Of a stretch of DNA of 64,000 nt, positions 49,590-61,917 are shown one piece after another; the first letter of the stretch is position 1; each line of letters begins with the position of its first letter. The notes under the pieces were generated by a model. It saw only the letters and a list, made by a program, of their open reading frames with translations, was not told the DNA's origin and made no database searches. The stretch spans positions 14,508,001 through 14,572,000 of the forward strand of contig OX419757.1 in NCBI GenBank assembly GCA_948567375.1. Direction: 5' to 3'. Made by a program: the position numbers and the translations under genes. Origin of the DNA: Lunularia cruciata (lineage: Eukaryota; Streptophyta; Marchantiopsida; Lunulariales; Lunulariaceae).

Positions 49590-50830
49590 AGGTATGCCTT
49601 TCAAGATTGAGCTATTGCCAAGTAGTACTCTAGTGATTAGCCCAATCTATTGGCTCTCACCAAAGGAGTTAAAGGGACTTTGAATAACATTTACCAAGTT
49701 GTTAGAGAAAGATTTTATATGATATAGTACATCTCCTTGCAAAGAACCAATACTCTTTGTACCAAAGAAGGATTTTGTATTGACTAATTTTACTTAACAA
49801 AGCACAAATATTATGTATCTCTTGCCTTGGATTGATGACTTGTTGGATCAATTATATGGAGGTTGATACTTTTCAAAGTTAGATCTTTGCAATGACTATT
49901 GGCAAATTCCCAATGATAGAGAGGAGGTGCAAAAGACTACCTTTTTCAATAAGGTATGGATATTTTGAATGGAGAGTTTCACCTTTTGGGCTCACTCACA
50001 CTATCAATTTTCATAGATCAAATGCATCAACTATTGGAGGCGCTATTTGATTGATATGTGGTAGTGTTCTTGGATGATTATTTGATATATATTAAAATAA
50101 AGGAAATACACAAGAAAAATGTATGAGAAGTATTAAGATAATTATGCCAATGAAGTTTTTCTTGAAGTTTTAATTCAAGAAATCCAAGTGTGTCTTTTGG
50201 CAAAATGAAGTTACCTTGTTGGGTCATAAGGTCTAAATAGAGGAGATCAAGATAGAAGAGGAGAAAATTGAGGCTATTTGCAATTGGCTTACTCCTAAAG
50301 ATGTAATGGAAGTTTAAGCATTTAATGGATTGGTGAGTTTTTATTGATGTTTCATCCATTATTTTGCTCATGTGACCACACCATTGATTGATTTCTTAGA
50401 GAAGACAATAAGCTATGGTAGACCACCAAGCAAGAAGAAGCATTTAAGAAAAACATAAAAGATATGGTGTCCTCATAGCACATCCTCTAACCTTTGGATC
50501 CTCAACTACCTTTTGTGGTTGATTTTGATGATTTTAACTTTGCAATTGGAGTTATTTAGTAATAGAAATTTTTAGATGGATTAAATCCCATTGTCTTTGT
50601 ATCTCAATGATTAAATGCAACAAATAGGAACCATTTGGCACAATATCAACAATAACTTGCAATCGTATATGCAAAAAGATGGGTGACATTACCTTTTGGG
50701 GGAAGAAATTGATAATCTAAACTAATCACAAACCCTTGTTGTAGATCCTACATTTGGAGCACATGAAGTATTGCCATCATCAATAGGAGGAACAAGTAAA
50801 ATTTTTTGATATCAACTAGGGAAAAAACTT
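49590..50830 (+). pseudogene. Reverse transcriptase and RNase H (E2)
   Basis: Several frames together read MPFKIELLPSS (about 49591-49625), LFVPKKDFVLTNFT, LPWIDDLLDQLYGG, KLDLCNDYWQIPND near 49878-49920, and RNase H text around 50440-50560 with FVVDFDDFNFAIGV. The expected sequence of Ty3 RT blocks is present, but stops and shifts occur about every 30-60 codons. Confidence 0.75.
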
Positions 50831-51800
50831 GAAAAGTTCCATGTCATTCTTGATACTTGGTCATAACAACCTATTTGAAGATTTTCCAAAATCTCTCCTT
50901 ATAGCAAAAATCACCATGATTTCTACATACTCCAAGGTACATAAAGAGTTTAAGATTGTTATACAAGAAGATCCCTTCTTTTCTCTTGTGCAAAGTGACC
51001 TTGCAACACATGGCAAGGAGTACAACACCTTTCCATTCAAGGATATACTTCTATTTTGCAAGAATAAAGTTTATGTTCCAACTATAGGAGACCTACAACT
51101 CATGCAACTTCAAGAAGCGCATGACTTACAAATCATTGGTCACTTGGGTGTGGGCAAAACCTTGAGTACCTTACAACAACAATGGTGATGGCCGACTATG
51201 GCATGCAATGTTTGAGAGTGTGCCTAATCTTGTGAGAGCTGCCAATGAAACAAGGCCAAAAACCAAGTGGACTACTCCAACCACTCTCAATTCTCAATAG
51301 GAACATGTGCCTAGATCTCATCACATCCTTGCCAAAGATGGACCAAGGCCATACAAAAAATTTTTTATTTGTTGATAAGCTCAACAAGTAGATTCACTTG
51401 GCACCTACCGTGGATACAATAGATGCTCTAATGTTGGCCCAAATCTACTTTAATATGGTATTCAAACACATGGATGCCTAGGATTCTCATCTTTGATCAT
51501 AATCCTTGCTTCACCAATAAATTTTGGCAAGTGATTTTTAACGGTTTTTAATCTACTTGGTACCAAGCTTGCCATGTCTATTGCTTATCATCCCCAAACT
51601 AGGAAAACAAAACAAGCAAATCACACCTCTGAATATTTCTATGTGCATTTTTCAATGTTCATCATACCAATTGAGATACTTGTCTTTTGACTATCAAGTT
51701 TACTTACAATACTGCCAAGCATGCAAGTACAAGATTCTCTCCTTTCTTCCTTTATTTATGAGCAAGATACACTTGTTCTAAATTCCCTTGTGCTCCACTG
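50829..51800 (+). pseudogene. Integrase (E2)
   Basis: The open piece 50829-51188 carries the zinc-binding region (LFCKNKVYVPTIGDL; QEAHDLQIIGHLGVGKTL). Core fragments follow to about 51450, such as LNKQIHLAPTVDT-like text. The catalytic DDE residues could not be confirmed because of frame breaks. A YHPQT-like segment is near 51580-51600. Confidence 0.68.
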
Positions 51801-52184
51801 CCATCTCATGTCCCTCATACTATCATCTTCTTGTCCTTATTTATGTCCTTATGTTATTTATGTCCATCAAGCCAAGTCTCATCTCCTTGTTGCTTAAAAT
51901 TGACAAAAAAAACATGTTGATTAAAACAATTTTGATCTCACCTTTCAGATAGGTGATAAATTGATGCTCTCTTTGTGTAACTTTCCTCTCCCTCTTGAGA
52001 CCCAAGTTTGTAAACTTGCTCCTAATTGGACAATACTCTTTGCAACTATTCAAATTATTTCTCCCATTGCCTACAAACTTGCACTTCCTAGTCACATGAA
52101 GATTAACCTTGCATTTTGTATCTCAAAGTTAATATCCTTTGTTTATAACTCATATTCAACCTCCTCTTGCTCCAATATCTATTA

Positions 52185-52370
52185 ATGATGATGAAGAATA
52201 TGAGGTTGATTGTATACTTGCATGTCAAGACATCCAACAACATACCAAGTATAAGATCCTATGGAAAGGATGCATGCTTCATGATGCCACATGGGATCCT
52301 CATTCTCATCTCTAAAATCTACAAGGGGCTATCCAAGAGTTTGAAGAGTCCATGGCAATGAAGACATCAC
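52185..52370 (+). pseudogene. Chromodomain (E2)
   Basis: Reads EYEVDCILACQDI, KYKILWKGCMLHDATWDPHS and LQGAIQEFEES in one region (one TAA interrupts it), matching the chromodomain pattern of Y-E-V-E-x-I-L, then Y-x-V-x-W-K-G and W-x-P. It closes pol shortly before the polypurine tract. Confidence 0.78.
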
Positions 52371-52390
52371 CAACTAGTGGTGGAGGAATA

Positions 52391-52800
52391 TGTAATAATA
52401 TAGAGTTAGCAAAAGAGTTAGGAGAAGCTAAGGAGTTAGTAGAATCAACTACATATAGCAAAAATGAGGTAGAACTAGCATAACCTAAGAATTTTGTAGA
52501 AGCATCTAGGAAGCTTTATGGTGGTGAGAAGCTTTTAGGAACCTTCCAAGGATTGAGTAACTTGTACAGCAAGTTGATGGCTAGCTTACCTTACATGCCA
52601 AGTAAATAGTTAGCTCAACTTGCACTCCTCCCTTGGAAGGTTCTTGAGAACCTTGTACCTAAGGGGCCTATAAATACCAAGGCTGAAGCCCATGCTAGAC
52701 ATTCAAAGTTTCACTCACTGGAGAGTTCCAATTTGATGGTCTTTTATATCTCTAATGCTCAAAGATATAGCCTAATCTCCTCTTGGTATAGCAAACTTAT
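52391..52800 (+). repeat. 3' LTR of E2
   Basis: Starts TGTAATAATATAG right after a ggtggaggaata polypurine tract. Contains CTATAAATACCAAGG at about 52669-52683, a likely TATA-box promoter, and aagctt-rich short repeats. The right boundary is approximate because no second LTR copy lies in the window; homology to 4482-4882 (minus) supports it. Confidence 0.65.
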
Positions 52801-53510
52801 AGGGACTTAGGTGTTATTGGAAGTGTGAATAGTACTCAAGGATGATAATATAGCTAACAAGATGCAAGAAGATCTTCCCAATAGCAATTGGTCCTATACT
52901 CCTTATGTTCTTCTCTGTTGCAAGAAGTCAACAAATATCTAGTTAACAAATGTGTGAATCTACTCCTTGGCTATTACTATAGCCATATAGAATAACTCTA
53001 TAAAACACTAGAGGGACCATCTATATGGAAATAATCTCTAAGATGCTCATAAACCATCCTTGACAAGCATCTTGAGGTGAGGCAAGGACAGGTTGTGGTT
53101 TGATCCAACCAAATCCTAGTAAATGTTAACTCTATGTATTCTTAAAACTATAACTACTTATAAATTTTATTTCATACCTACTAATTTTTCAAAGTAAGTT
53201 GTAAAAGACTCAAAATATGAAAAACAAGAGATTAGAAATTATTTATTTTTCTCATGATTCTCATACTAAAATTCCCAAGCCTAAAACATCAATAATCTAA
53301 AAAATCTGAATACTTTCATATCTTCCTACATAATTCCAGAGCTTTCAATCTGAATATTAATGGACAAAGACAATCATCTATTTATTTACTTGTAACACAT
53401 AACATAGTGTGCACTCAGGAATTATAGAATTCATCTAATGTCCCTCTCTCTCTCTCCTTGTCGGCACACTCATCCTCTCGTGTTGTTCAGATTTGATTCC
53501 AATCTTATCT
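52801..53510. other. Unassigned sequence right of E2
   Basis: No gene recognised. A short (TC)n run is present at about 53445-53458. Confidence 0.5.
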
Positions 53511-53514
53511 TATA

Positions 53515-53556
53515 AAAGGTTAGGTTCACATTCTACCGGATGTGAACCTAACCTTT
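53515..53556. repeat. Perfect 17-bp hairpin
   Basis: Arms aaaggttaggttcacat (53515-53531) and its exact complement (53540-53556) around an 8-base loop. Such a perfect stem is rarely preserved by chance in decayed DNA. Confidence 0.85.
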
Positions 53557-53670
53557 GATAAAAATAGCTTTTGAGTCCCTGGATAGTGCTGGTCTTTGCT
53601 CTCTTAATTAATATTAAAAATGAGAATCAAAATTCACAATCTCGTACTGATTCACAATGTGAGTCTCACA

Positions 53671-53702
53671 CGTTACTTCCTAAACATTACTAGGAAGTAA
53701 CG
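53671..53702. repeat. Perfect 12-bp hairpin
   Basis: Arms cgttacttccta (53671-53682) and taggaagtaacg (53691-53702) around an 8-base loop, 115 bp after the first hairpin and with the same loop length. Confidence 0.85.
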
Positions 53703-54419
53703 CTTCCACTGTCTTGTTAGTAAAAGAAGCCAGAAGGAGGAAAGTCATTGTCCCAAGAGTAACAATATTCGATCAAGAGGATGTGAAGGTTTGCTTCACA
53801 TTTATGAGATATCATCGGACAAAGAAATAGATCAAACCATTAATCGATAAGAATTTGCGAGCCCATGGTAAAAAGGGGTTACATGCCAAATTATCCAGTT
53901 CAATCTATTATTATTAATGATGGTGTAATTCAATTCACATGCCAATCAAAATGTCATGTTGGTCCACGTCAAGCTTTGGGACACTACGAACTGTTTCTGC
54001 CAACTTGGGATGCCGTTTAGTCTATTTCACAAAGTTAAGGTACTATTAAGTTCATCTCTGAATATTACAGTCATGCTTTACATTTCAGTTGCAATTTAGT
54101 TGCTCCTTACATTATTGTTGGGATGGAATGGCGCTCTACACCATCAGATCTCGTAAACTATATCTTTTACATCTAGATTGGCTATTTGATGGTAATTTGG
54201 GCTACAGCGTTCTGTATTCATCCAATGAGACCATTTTACATCTGCACATTTACTTCTTTCCTCCTTTACTTGGTACACTATGTCGTTTAACTTTCCATGC
54301 TTTGTGATGCAAACTTTAGGTATTTATTTTTGAATGCGAGATTTTGAGAGCCAAATAATTACTTAGCTTCCAATATATACTCTTTATACCCAAGTAGAGA
54401 AAGCATGCCTCATAGAACA
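53703..54419. other. Unassigned sequence
   Basis: An open piece at 54089-54307 shows no recognisable domain. No RNA gene found. Confidence 0.5.
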
Positions 54420-54423
54420 CAAG

Positions 54424-54500
54424 AAGGATGGGAAGACCACGTCAAGCCTCACAAGGGAGAGACAAAAGAGGTAGAATGTGCTAGGTCCCAATAGCATCAA
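54424..54500 (+). repeat. Isolated terminal repeat module of the RT/endonuclease family
   Basis: gaaggatgggaagaccac, aagcctcacaagggagaga, then gtagaatgtgctaggtccca, in the same orientation as the left ends of copies B and C but with no element attached to its right before the next module at 54760. A remnant or a nested end. Confidence 0.6.
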
Positions 54501-54759
54501 AATGATAAATAAGCCAAAATGAGAAATCTGCACTACCGCACAAAATAACTAGGTTATGCGAGTAGTTAGGTTTACAAACTACTAGAGCATCAAAAAAAAA
54601 TCACCTAGAGTGATTGCTCTCTTATGGATTGTATTGTTATATTTCCCTTGTACCCAAGAAAAATATAACATCTTTACCTTTACCGAGCATATCGCTGAAC
54701 AGAAATCCATATTCAAAACATTTAAAATGGATAAGCATTGGTAGGAGCATTTACATGTG

Positions 54760-55440
54760 AGAGAATGCGACCCCTTGGAAAAAACGAAGGATGGGAAGGC
54801 CTTCGAGCCGTACAAGGAGAGAAAAAAAAAAAGGTAAAATGGGGCTAAGCCCCAATAGAGTCTATATGAGAATTTACAGATACTACTCTAATGTGCCCAA
54901 AAGAAGTCATGGTTATGGACCCTACGCAGGATACAGTTTCGGAGGGAGTGATTACCCATCCCCATGGATGGGCAGTGAGTGCAGCAGCAACCGGTCGCAT
55001 GGTCTCCAAGTATAGAGGCATGCAGCGAGGTCACCTCTTTGTTCCTCTAGCCTTGGAGTTATATGGAGCGATGGACACGACCCGTTTGACACATTTGTCA
55101 AGGAGTGGTGAGAGTTTATCATGTTAGGCGCAAGTGGTACCACTCTCACTCTCACGCTTTGTAGCATATTTTAGACAACGGGTGTCCATTGCTCAACTGA
55201 TGGCAATGGCTGGTGCAATCCATAAGAAAGCAATCACATTAAATGATGTTTCTTCGAATGTTCCAATTGTGTGTAGACAGTAAGATTTGCATAGCTCAGA
55301 TATCTTAGGTGAGATAGTGCAGATTTCTCCTAGAGACTCTAGTGGGGCTTAGACCCATTTTACCTTCTTCTTTTTTGTTTCTCCCTTGTGCTGCTAGATG
55401 GGGTCTGGCCATCCTTCGTTGTTTCTCCGCGGTCTCCTTT
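54760..55440 (+). mobile_element. RT/endonuclease element, copy C, short, with terminal inverted repeats
   Basis: Only about 680 bp: left terminal repeat 54760-54860, the nuclease-like tail (TGRMVSKYRGMQRGHLFVPL and ELYGAMD within 54891-55127; FRQRVSIA-like text near 55160-55200), right terminal repeat 55330-55440. The RT is missing. Terminal repeats are long and inverted (ggtaaaatggggctaagccc against ggggcttagacccattttac). Together with copy B this suggests internally deleted derivatives keeping both ends. The module at 55490-55515 repeats the gaaggatgggaagacccc text once more. Confidence 0.68.
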
Positions 55441-55560
55441 CTATTCTCAAAGAAGTCCCGGCGAATAAGAACGATAAGAGAAAAAAGGAAAAATGAAGGA
55501 TGGGAAGACCCCATAGATCGAGTTTAGTTTAGTTTAGTTTAGTTTAGATAAGATGGACAA
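55441..55560. repeat. Terminal-repeat fragment and (TTTAG)n microsatellite
   Basis: A gaaggatgggaagacccca fragment at about 55495-55515 is followed by five tandem gttta units at about 55525-55550. This is not the plant telomere repeat. Confidence 0.7.
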
Positions 55561-58469
55561 GGACATATTTTAGTGGGGATCCTTCAAGTCAGAGATGTAC
55601 AGTACTTTAATCGAGTTTACTGGGACGTTGACGAAAGACACTGTTACCGCGGCAGTGAATGGTTGTAGTCATAGTCATGGTCAAAGCCTCATCCTTGATG
55701 ATACTGTACTGTATTAGGAGGATGCTAACCAGGCAACGGCGTACAAGACGGTACAATCAGATATTTCTCCACCTAAATTCCCGGTAGACCACTATGACAC
55801 GTGTCAACTACTAGTTTGCAGATCTAAACCTCTATGGAGCTGTGCTCCCACTTAAGAGGGACCATCTTTACTGGCGCACAGGCGTCACTGGAATCGCCGC
55901 ATTGCGCATGGTCTAACTGCTTAAAGTGTGGACTACGCATGTAGGATAGTACGGTGGGAATCCAGGGTCCGTTTTGGCCCTAGAAACTATGGTTGGGCAA
56001 CATTAAACTGCAGTACTTGGGAATACCTGATATCGGGAATCCTTTTTATACTGGAACGTTATTCCTAAACCTCAATATGTTGTTTGAAAATTATGTTTCG
56101 TTGATGGTTTATTAAAAGAGATTTCGTGCAACTTAAACAATTTCAGGTGCTTTTCCGTGATGTCGTACCTGTATAAATCAAGTGAAACCTTCTCCATTTC
56201 TGCAAATGTCTCCTTTCTAATTCAGTTTTAAGTGCTCGAAATCTCATTCAATGACTCAACAAATTGATTTAAGATGCGCTCAAAAGTTGCAAGTATGATC
56301 ACTTCAATGATGAATTACGTCATTATTCTATGCTACAAGAAAAGCGCACTTTGAGAAAAGAATTTAAGGAATCATAACTTCTACATATATATGACCCAGA
56401 ATCTGCACTGACTCTCCATTGTATCTAGTACTGTGACCGCATTACGTCCATTCCCTGTGGAAGTTCTAATGCATGATCTAGTAGAACCCATTGCAATCTT
56501 TACCAAATAGGTTGCATGCTTACGTATGAATTGTCATGTTTGGCTGCAAGTGGATAACTCAAAAAGAATGTTTCATTAACCATGTAAAGCAACCCACTTG
56601 TCTCTTGGAATTTCCATTCGAAGTGTACTGTGGGTCTCCGTGGTTGACTACCAAGGCCAAGTGAAAAGTATTATAAATTTAGTGATTCACTTTTACAACA
56701 AGTGTACCTTGCAACAAGACCTGGAGATTCATCGTATAGACCACACGATAAAGTTGCTACAAAGTCTAGAACGTAGATGATAATATCTTCAGAATGAATC
56801 AAAACATGAAAAGGTAGGAACTACTGGAGCTCATCCTACCAGGAAGTCAACATTCATCTTGGCAAAGAAGATTCAGGTTCTTCTACATAACAGAAAAGTG
56901 AGCTCTTATCTTTGGAGTACCAAAAGGTAAGGTAATGATGTTTGTTCCCTTGAAGATTTGTAGAAAATACACAAATCGCTAGAAAAAGGATTCGAAAGCA
57001 CATTCACTATCAAAGGCGCTTCAGATTCATAAGGTGAATCCCAGGTGGGCCGAACGTATTGAGGAAACTACACAAAGAAATGGCTGGGGCCTCCCTCCCC
57101 GCAAGGTTCGTCACACTGATGCAGCACTATTCGGCTCTTGTGATGTATGGGGCTCTTGACAAGCCACATACAGTGGCTTGACTCCTCGAAGCAGGCCCCT
57201 TCAGACTAATTTGAGTTGATCCTCTGGCCTTCTTTCTGTTCGCACACGAGAACATTGCACTAGATTTGCTCACATGATTTGTCGCTCACACTCCTCTCCA
57301 GTCGTAGAGTACCGTCCACCCAATGCAACAAGCTCCAGTAACTTATTGCTGCCGAAGTCGAGTATGTCCACAACAAGCTTGTCTCAAGGCCTGTTCCTCC
57401 AATCATTCCAATCCAAGAGGCGAGAAAACTAAAAGTTGCCCGAGAAAAGGTGTTGAGACGAAAGTTTAGTAACCCAGTGAGAGTAATTTGAGGACGAAGT
57501 AATTGGAGGACGAATTGTGGGTGAAGATAGACTTATGTTTCCCACATTGTGGGTGCTAGCTAGCTACAGTAAAGACAGAAAGAATCAGAGGAGTTGGCAA
57601 CAATAGCGTGATTTCAGTAGCTTTTTGGAGCTGGGCCATATCTGGACCTGGAAAAGTTGAGTGGGTCCCGATGCGATACAAGAGTCCAACAAACACCAGT
57701 ATAGAGTCAGTTTTCTGTGTGTGGGGGTGCAGAGATATTAGATGCTGGGATGTCAGGGAGAGAGCGAGCGAGAGAGGGCCAAGACCGGGGGAGGAACGGA
57801 GGGATTCCGGAGCCGCCAGATTCTGACGAAATCCGTGTGGAAAAATCTTGCCGGGACCGAAACAGGTGAGCGTGACGGGAATAATGAATATCTTGGGAAT
57901 TAGCCCGTTTCAGGGAATAGAGAATTCTCGTTCAGAGAATAGAGAAATATCACCGGTGCGTACATGGGATAAGCCCGAAAACAGAAACATTTCGGGGGTG
58001 TTCGGCCTCTTGTGGATATGCCGGTATACTCCTCCCTTTCGGGATCTTCTGGGATAATTAGGGGAATTAGTACCTCAGCTTGGTGGACGCCGGTGGAGCC
58101 CATGTTTACCTCAATCGGTAACGTGACCGGTTGTCAAGAAAGTCTACCGGAGCACCGGGAGACATGGGCAACACCAGGGAATAGAAGGCGTCAGATCCGG
58201 GACGTGTGACAGCGAAGAAAATTGTACTACTTTTAGTCATGAGTAACTTCTACAGTAGCAGCAATGGCAGCAGCAGCTAGAACTTCTTTTCATTTCCCCA
58301 ATTCCAAGAAGTGCTGCTGCTAGGGTGAGGAGAGCGCAGAGGAGGAAAAGAGCGATTGGTGGTTGCCGAAGTGCTTGATTGCGCAGCAGCTAGGAGGGAA
58401 AGAAGGAGAGAGCGAGGGAGGGGAGGAGTCCGGTGAAGAAATTTTGAGGAGCGATAGAGGAGAGAGGAT
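55561..58469 (+). promoter_or_regulatory. 5' flank of the RER gene
   Basis: About 2.9 kb without a convincing gene. A palindromic G-box (gacacgtgtc, about 55796-55805) lies 2.7 kb upstream. GC content rises from about 57600. The last 250 bp are purine-rich with gcagcagcagc-type runs and probably form the 5' UTR, ending in gaggatATGG at the start codon. No TATA box identified. Confidence 0.4.
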
Positions 58470-61400
58470 ATGGCGCTAGTCCTCTCTTCTCCTACGAATT
58501 TGGGCTCCTCCCTCTTCACTGGTTCGTCGTCGTTGTTCCCGCTCGGGACTTCTTCGGCGACCACAGTGTGGGGAAATGCTCGGGTGTGCATGATTGCCTC
58601 ACCTTCTTCCTCGTCGTCCTCATCGGGGTGGGGACAAGATGTTTTCGTAGGTTCGTCGATCAGTTTGAAGAAGAAAGCAAAATCTGTGAAAGATGCACCG
58701 AGATTGAGTTCGAAGGGGAAGAATTGGCAGCTCAATGCAGCAGACGTGCAGCTTGCCAGCGGTGGAGACAGTGGGAGTGGTGTGGGAGGCGGATTTGATG
58801 ATGGGAATGGAGGGGACGGTGGTTCCGGAGACGGGGATTTCTCCGAGGGATCTGGGAGCAGCGAGAACAGGGATGAGGCTCTGGCCATCTTGGCAACTAT
58901 TGGGAGATCTCTCGAAAGTTTGCCCAAAGACTTGGCCTCCGCCGTCCAGGGAGGGAAGGTTCCTGCATCCGTGATTCAGCGGTTTCTTGAGCTCGAGAAA
59001 GCACCCTTTAGGAACTGGCTCATGCAATTCGGAGGATTCAAGGAGCGTTTGCTTGCAGATGATCTGTTTTTGACCAAAGTGGGAATTGAATGTGGAGTCG
59101 GCATCTTCACCAAGGTGGATGATATTGCACCTTTTCAGGATAAATGTGAGGTTTAGTTCGCTTCTGGTGAAAGCGACTAGACCTTGCATTTATTTGTAGC
59201 TTCTGCCTATTTTCTATCCCTGTCACCGCGAAGGTTACCTCTGTCAGTTCTAGTCCTCCTCTTGATTTCAAAATAGATTAGTTGCTTCACCGGCAGCGCT
59301 CTTCCGTTGGAGAGTGCCAGCACGCTGGGCATTGGTTTGTTGGACCTGTAAATCATGGTTTTCATCTGAACATGACATTGCAAGACTCCGATGTGTGTGA
59401 GGATTGAGTCCCTTGTTAGCTTATCGACGGGAAACGATCCTGAGTTGCTTTCTTAATTCTTTCTTAGAACTGCAACTTGCTGAAAGTTGGCAGTGACTAG
59501 GTTGAGTACTACCTGGTGATTTACTGAAAGTTGGCAGCGTGGGTTCCTTCCATTCGACTTATGCGTCAATCCGTTGGAATTTTGTACTTCTTGCAGACCG
59601 CAGCTGAGTTGGAGAGGCGACGAGAAAACTTCGGGAAGGAACTTGATTTTGTCGTAGCTGATGTGGTATGAGAAGGAACATGAAGAAAGTATAGGCCTTT
59701 AAGAAAGTGTCTGCCTTTACGTTCTGATTGTGAGAGGAGTGTAGTTGGCATAGCACTCGGTTATCGGTTCAAAACAGAAGATGGTTGATTGGAAGTGCAG
59801 AAGATCGGCTGATAACGCTTTGTTCTTCTTGGGTCCCTTGTGGTTTAATTCCCCAGATTATGGCTTTGGTGGCCGATTTCATGCTGGTATGGCTTCCAGC
59901 GCCAACAGTGGCCTTGCGCCCTGCTCTTGCCAAGAATGCCGGAAAGATCGCATCATTCTTCTACAAGTGCCCAGACAATGCCTTCCAGGTAATTTCTTCG
60001 ACTCTACCGCCGCTCTTCTCGGAGGGTTCCGGGATGAATCTTTGAAGAAGTCAATCATGTAGTGTTGAGAATTTGAATGGCCTTCCCCTCCGCAAACCCG
60101 GCCAGAGAGTGTTCATTTTCGCTGTCCAAAAAATAAAGTACTCTGTTCTATTGGCTAAGATGCTTGTGTCTTACCCTGTTTCGAAACTATCATTCCCTCC
60201 ATGTTGGTTCACATGGATGTTAAATCCATCTGCACGTATGGCAAGACCAATTATCGATGGCTCACTCGCATGTTTGGTTAGTGAATTGTGCTCGCCTTCC
60301 AGTATACAAGGAAACCTCACTCTTACTACCTTGTGTTTTTTTTCACTTGAAACCCTCTAAATTTTCCCCCATGTAATTTCTTGATGCAGATTGCACTTAG
60401 GGGAACTTCATACTCGACGTTGCAACGAGTGGGAGCCATTGTGGTACGCCTTTCCTTCCTAATAGCAATTGTGACCATCAGGTGCGATTTGTATTTGGTC
60501 ACCATGAGCTTTCTGAAATGACTTTGATGAGTAACCCCTTGAACTGTTCCTGCGGTGTCGTTGGTGGTTTACAGAGGAATGGTTCGAAGTTGTTTGTGGT
60601 GGGAACGTCTGCTTCTCTGGTAATTTTCAAACTGCAGACAGTTTTGAGATCCAATCTTTTTATGTTTTTACCTGCTTCTGAGAGAGGATTTAAACGAGTC
60701 AATTCATTGCGAAGACGTCATCACTTCATACATGCTCTTACTTCGTTAGTTCTTTGTCATACAGATCGGAACTGCTGCAACCAACACCCTCATCAAGTTA
60801 AGGAAAACACTTGACAAGGATTTTAAAGGAGAAACCGAGGATATTCCAATTCTTTCCACCAGTTTGGCGTACGGGGTGTACATGGCAGTCTCGAGTAATT
60901 TGAGGTACAGATTCTACGCCAAACTACAGACTAGCTATTTACGCTGTAGCATTTCTAATGTTACTGGAGATAAATTGATTGAGTAGGCTGCTCAGCAGAA
61001 GCTTCCACTATATCCTTGTCCGTGACTTTCAAGGGACTCTTGTAGAGTTTACTCGAGGTTTAGTCCAACTCCTTTCAAATGGGTTACATGTGTGATATTG
61101 TTCCCCATGCTAATTCTTTGAAAACTAAGAGGAAAGGATGTTCGGTTCACATTGTGAACTTGTAAATGAACACAGCAAAATCTATATGATAAGAATCTCC
61201 AATCATCCTTGAATCACAGTCAGAACCATCTAAGCAAAAAGCATTGTGAAATTGCTAAAAGAATCCTAGTAATGCACTTAAGACTGCACTTCAACCACTA
61301 GCAGTAAGAATGCTTGTCGTTGAAGTGTTATTTGTGTACCAAATACACGGAGAAAGGCCATGTGATTTCCGGCCGAAAGCTTGAACCAATACTAACCATG

Positions 61401-61917
61401 CTAATATCTTGTATCTGTTGCAGGTATCAAGTTTTGGCAGGTGTGGTGGAGCAGCGTGTGTTGGAGCCCCTACTTCACAATCAGAAGCTGGTTTTGGGTG
61501 TATCATCCTTCGCTGTGCGAACTGCAAACACATTCTTGGGTTCTTTATTGTAAGTCGCTCTTCGGACCTTTCTCATCTGGGCAGCATAGGGTATCGCACC
61601 ATATATTTTCCATTCGTGGAATCAAAACACTAACTTGTTGCTACCTATTAAACGATCGTCTTCGCGGGGATAGGAATGGAAATGCCTGACTTGTTTTCTA
61701 AGTGCGGAATGAGTACTTTGTAGTCAGCCTACTCGAATAGGATGGCTTCTGCACCGTTATCAACCTCTATGTTAATCATAGTGTTAGCGACCGATTAGTA
61801 ATGATCTCCTGTTTTAATTTCTAGAGATATAACTAAGTTGTCCATGTTGCAATCTTTATGTGCAGATGGGTAGATTATGCCCGTTGGACAGGTGTACAAA
61901 AGGTTCATGATCATTAG
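58470..61917 (+). CDS. RER: RETICULATA-RELATED protein (DUF3411), RER2/RER3-like, plastid
   Basis: Eight exons: 58470-59114, 59597-59665, 59857-59988, 60390-60443, 60575-60619, 60765-60904, 61424-61549, 61866-61917. All introns are GT-AG and phases close to 420 codons. Residues 1-60 are Ser-rich with few acids, as in chloroplast transit peptides. A Gly/Asp/Ser low-complexity stretch follows (about 98-130), then the conserved domain from about residue 135: IECGVGIFTKTAAELERRREN, ADVIMALVADFMLVWLPAPT, FYKCPDNAFQIALRGTSYS, ILSTSLAYGVYMAVSSNLRY, NTFLGSLLWVDYARWTGVQK. The hydrophobic segments suit plastid envelope insertion. Arabidopsis RETICULATA family mutants show vein-patterned leaves with altered mesophyll and amino acid metabolism; the molecular activity is unknown. 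Motifs fit the RER2/RER3 branch better than RETICULATA itself. Confidence 0.94.

Larger units (their letters stand above)
48780..52800 (+). mobile_element. Ty3/gypsy chromovirus relic E2
   Basis: Plus-strand order: protease-like stretch (49010-49303; VDFGSFESYM and YYDIILGLHELEHHK), RT (about 49590-50130; KLDLCNDYWQIP), RNase H (about 50440-50560; FVVDFDDFNFAIGVI), integrase (50829-51800; EAHDLQIIGHLGVGKTL at about 51115-51165), chromodomain (about 52190-52350), polypurine tract (about 52377-52390) and the 3' LTR start at 52391. All frames are broken. It lies head to head with the methyltransferase element, and its LTR is related to the solo LTR at 4482-4882. Confidence 0.82.

Noticed and set aside
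55525-55550. Telomere-like repeat
   Set aside because: The unit is gttta, not TTTAGGG; a microsatellite.
56598-56780. 60-codon open frame thought to resemble copia RNase H
   Set aside because: Only a few residues fit; no neighbouring copia domain was found.
57608-58209. Short open frames upstream of RER
   Set aside because: No domain, overlapping frames on both strands, and a position typical for promoter or leader.
58277-59189. Long minus-strand open frames (216 and 189 codons) opposite the RER first exon
   Set aside because: They are antisense shadows of a GC-rich coding exon; the sense strand has the conserved domain and matching splice sites.
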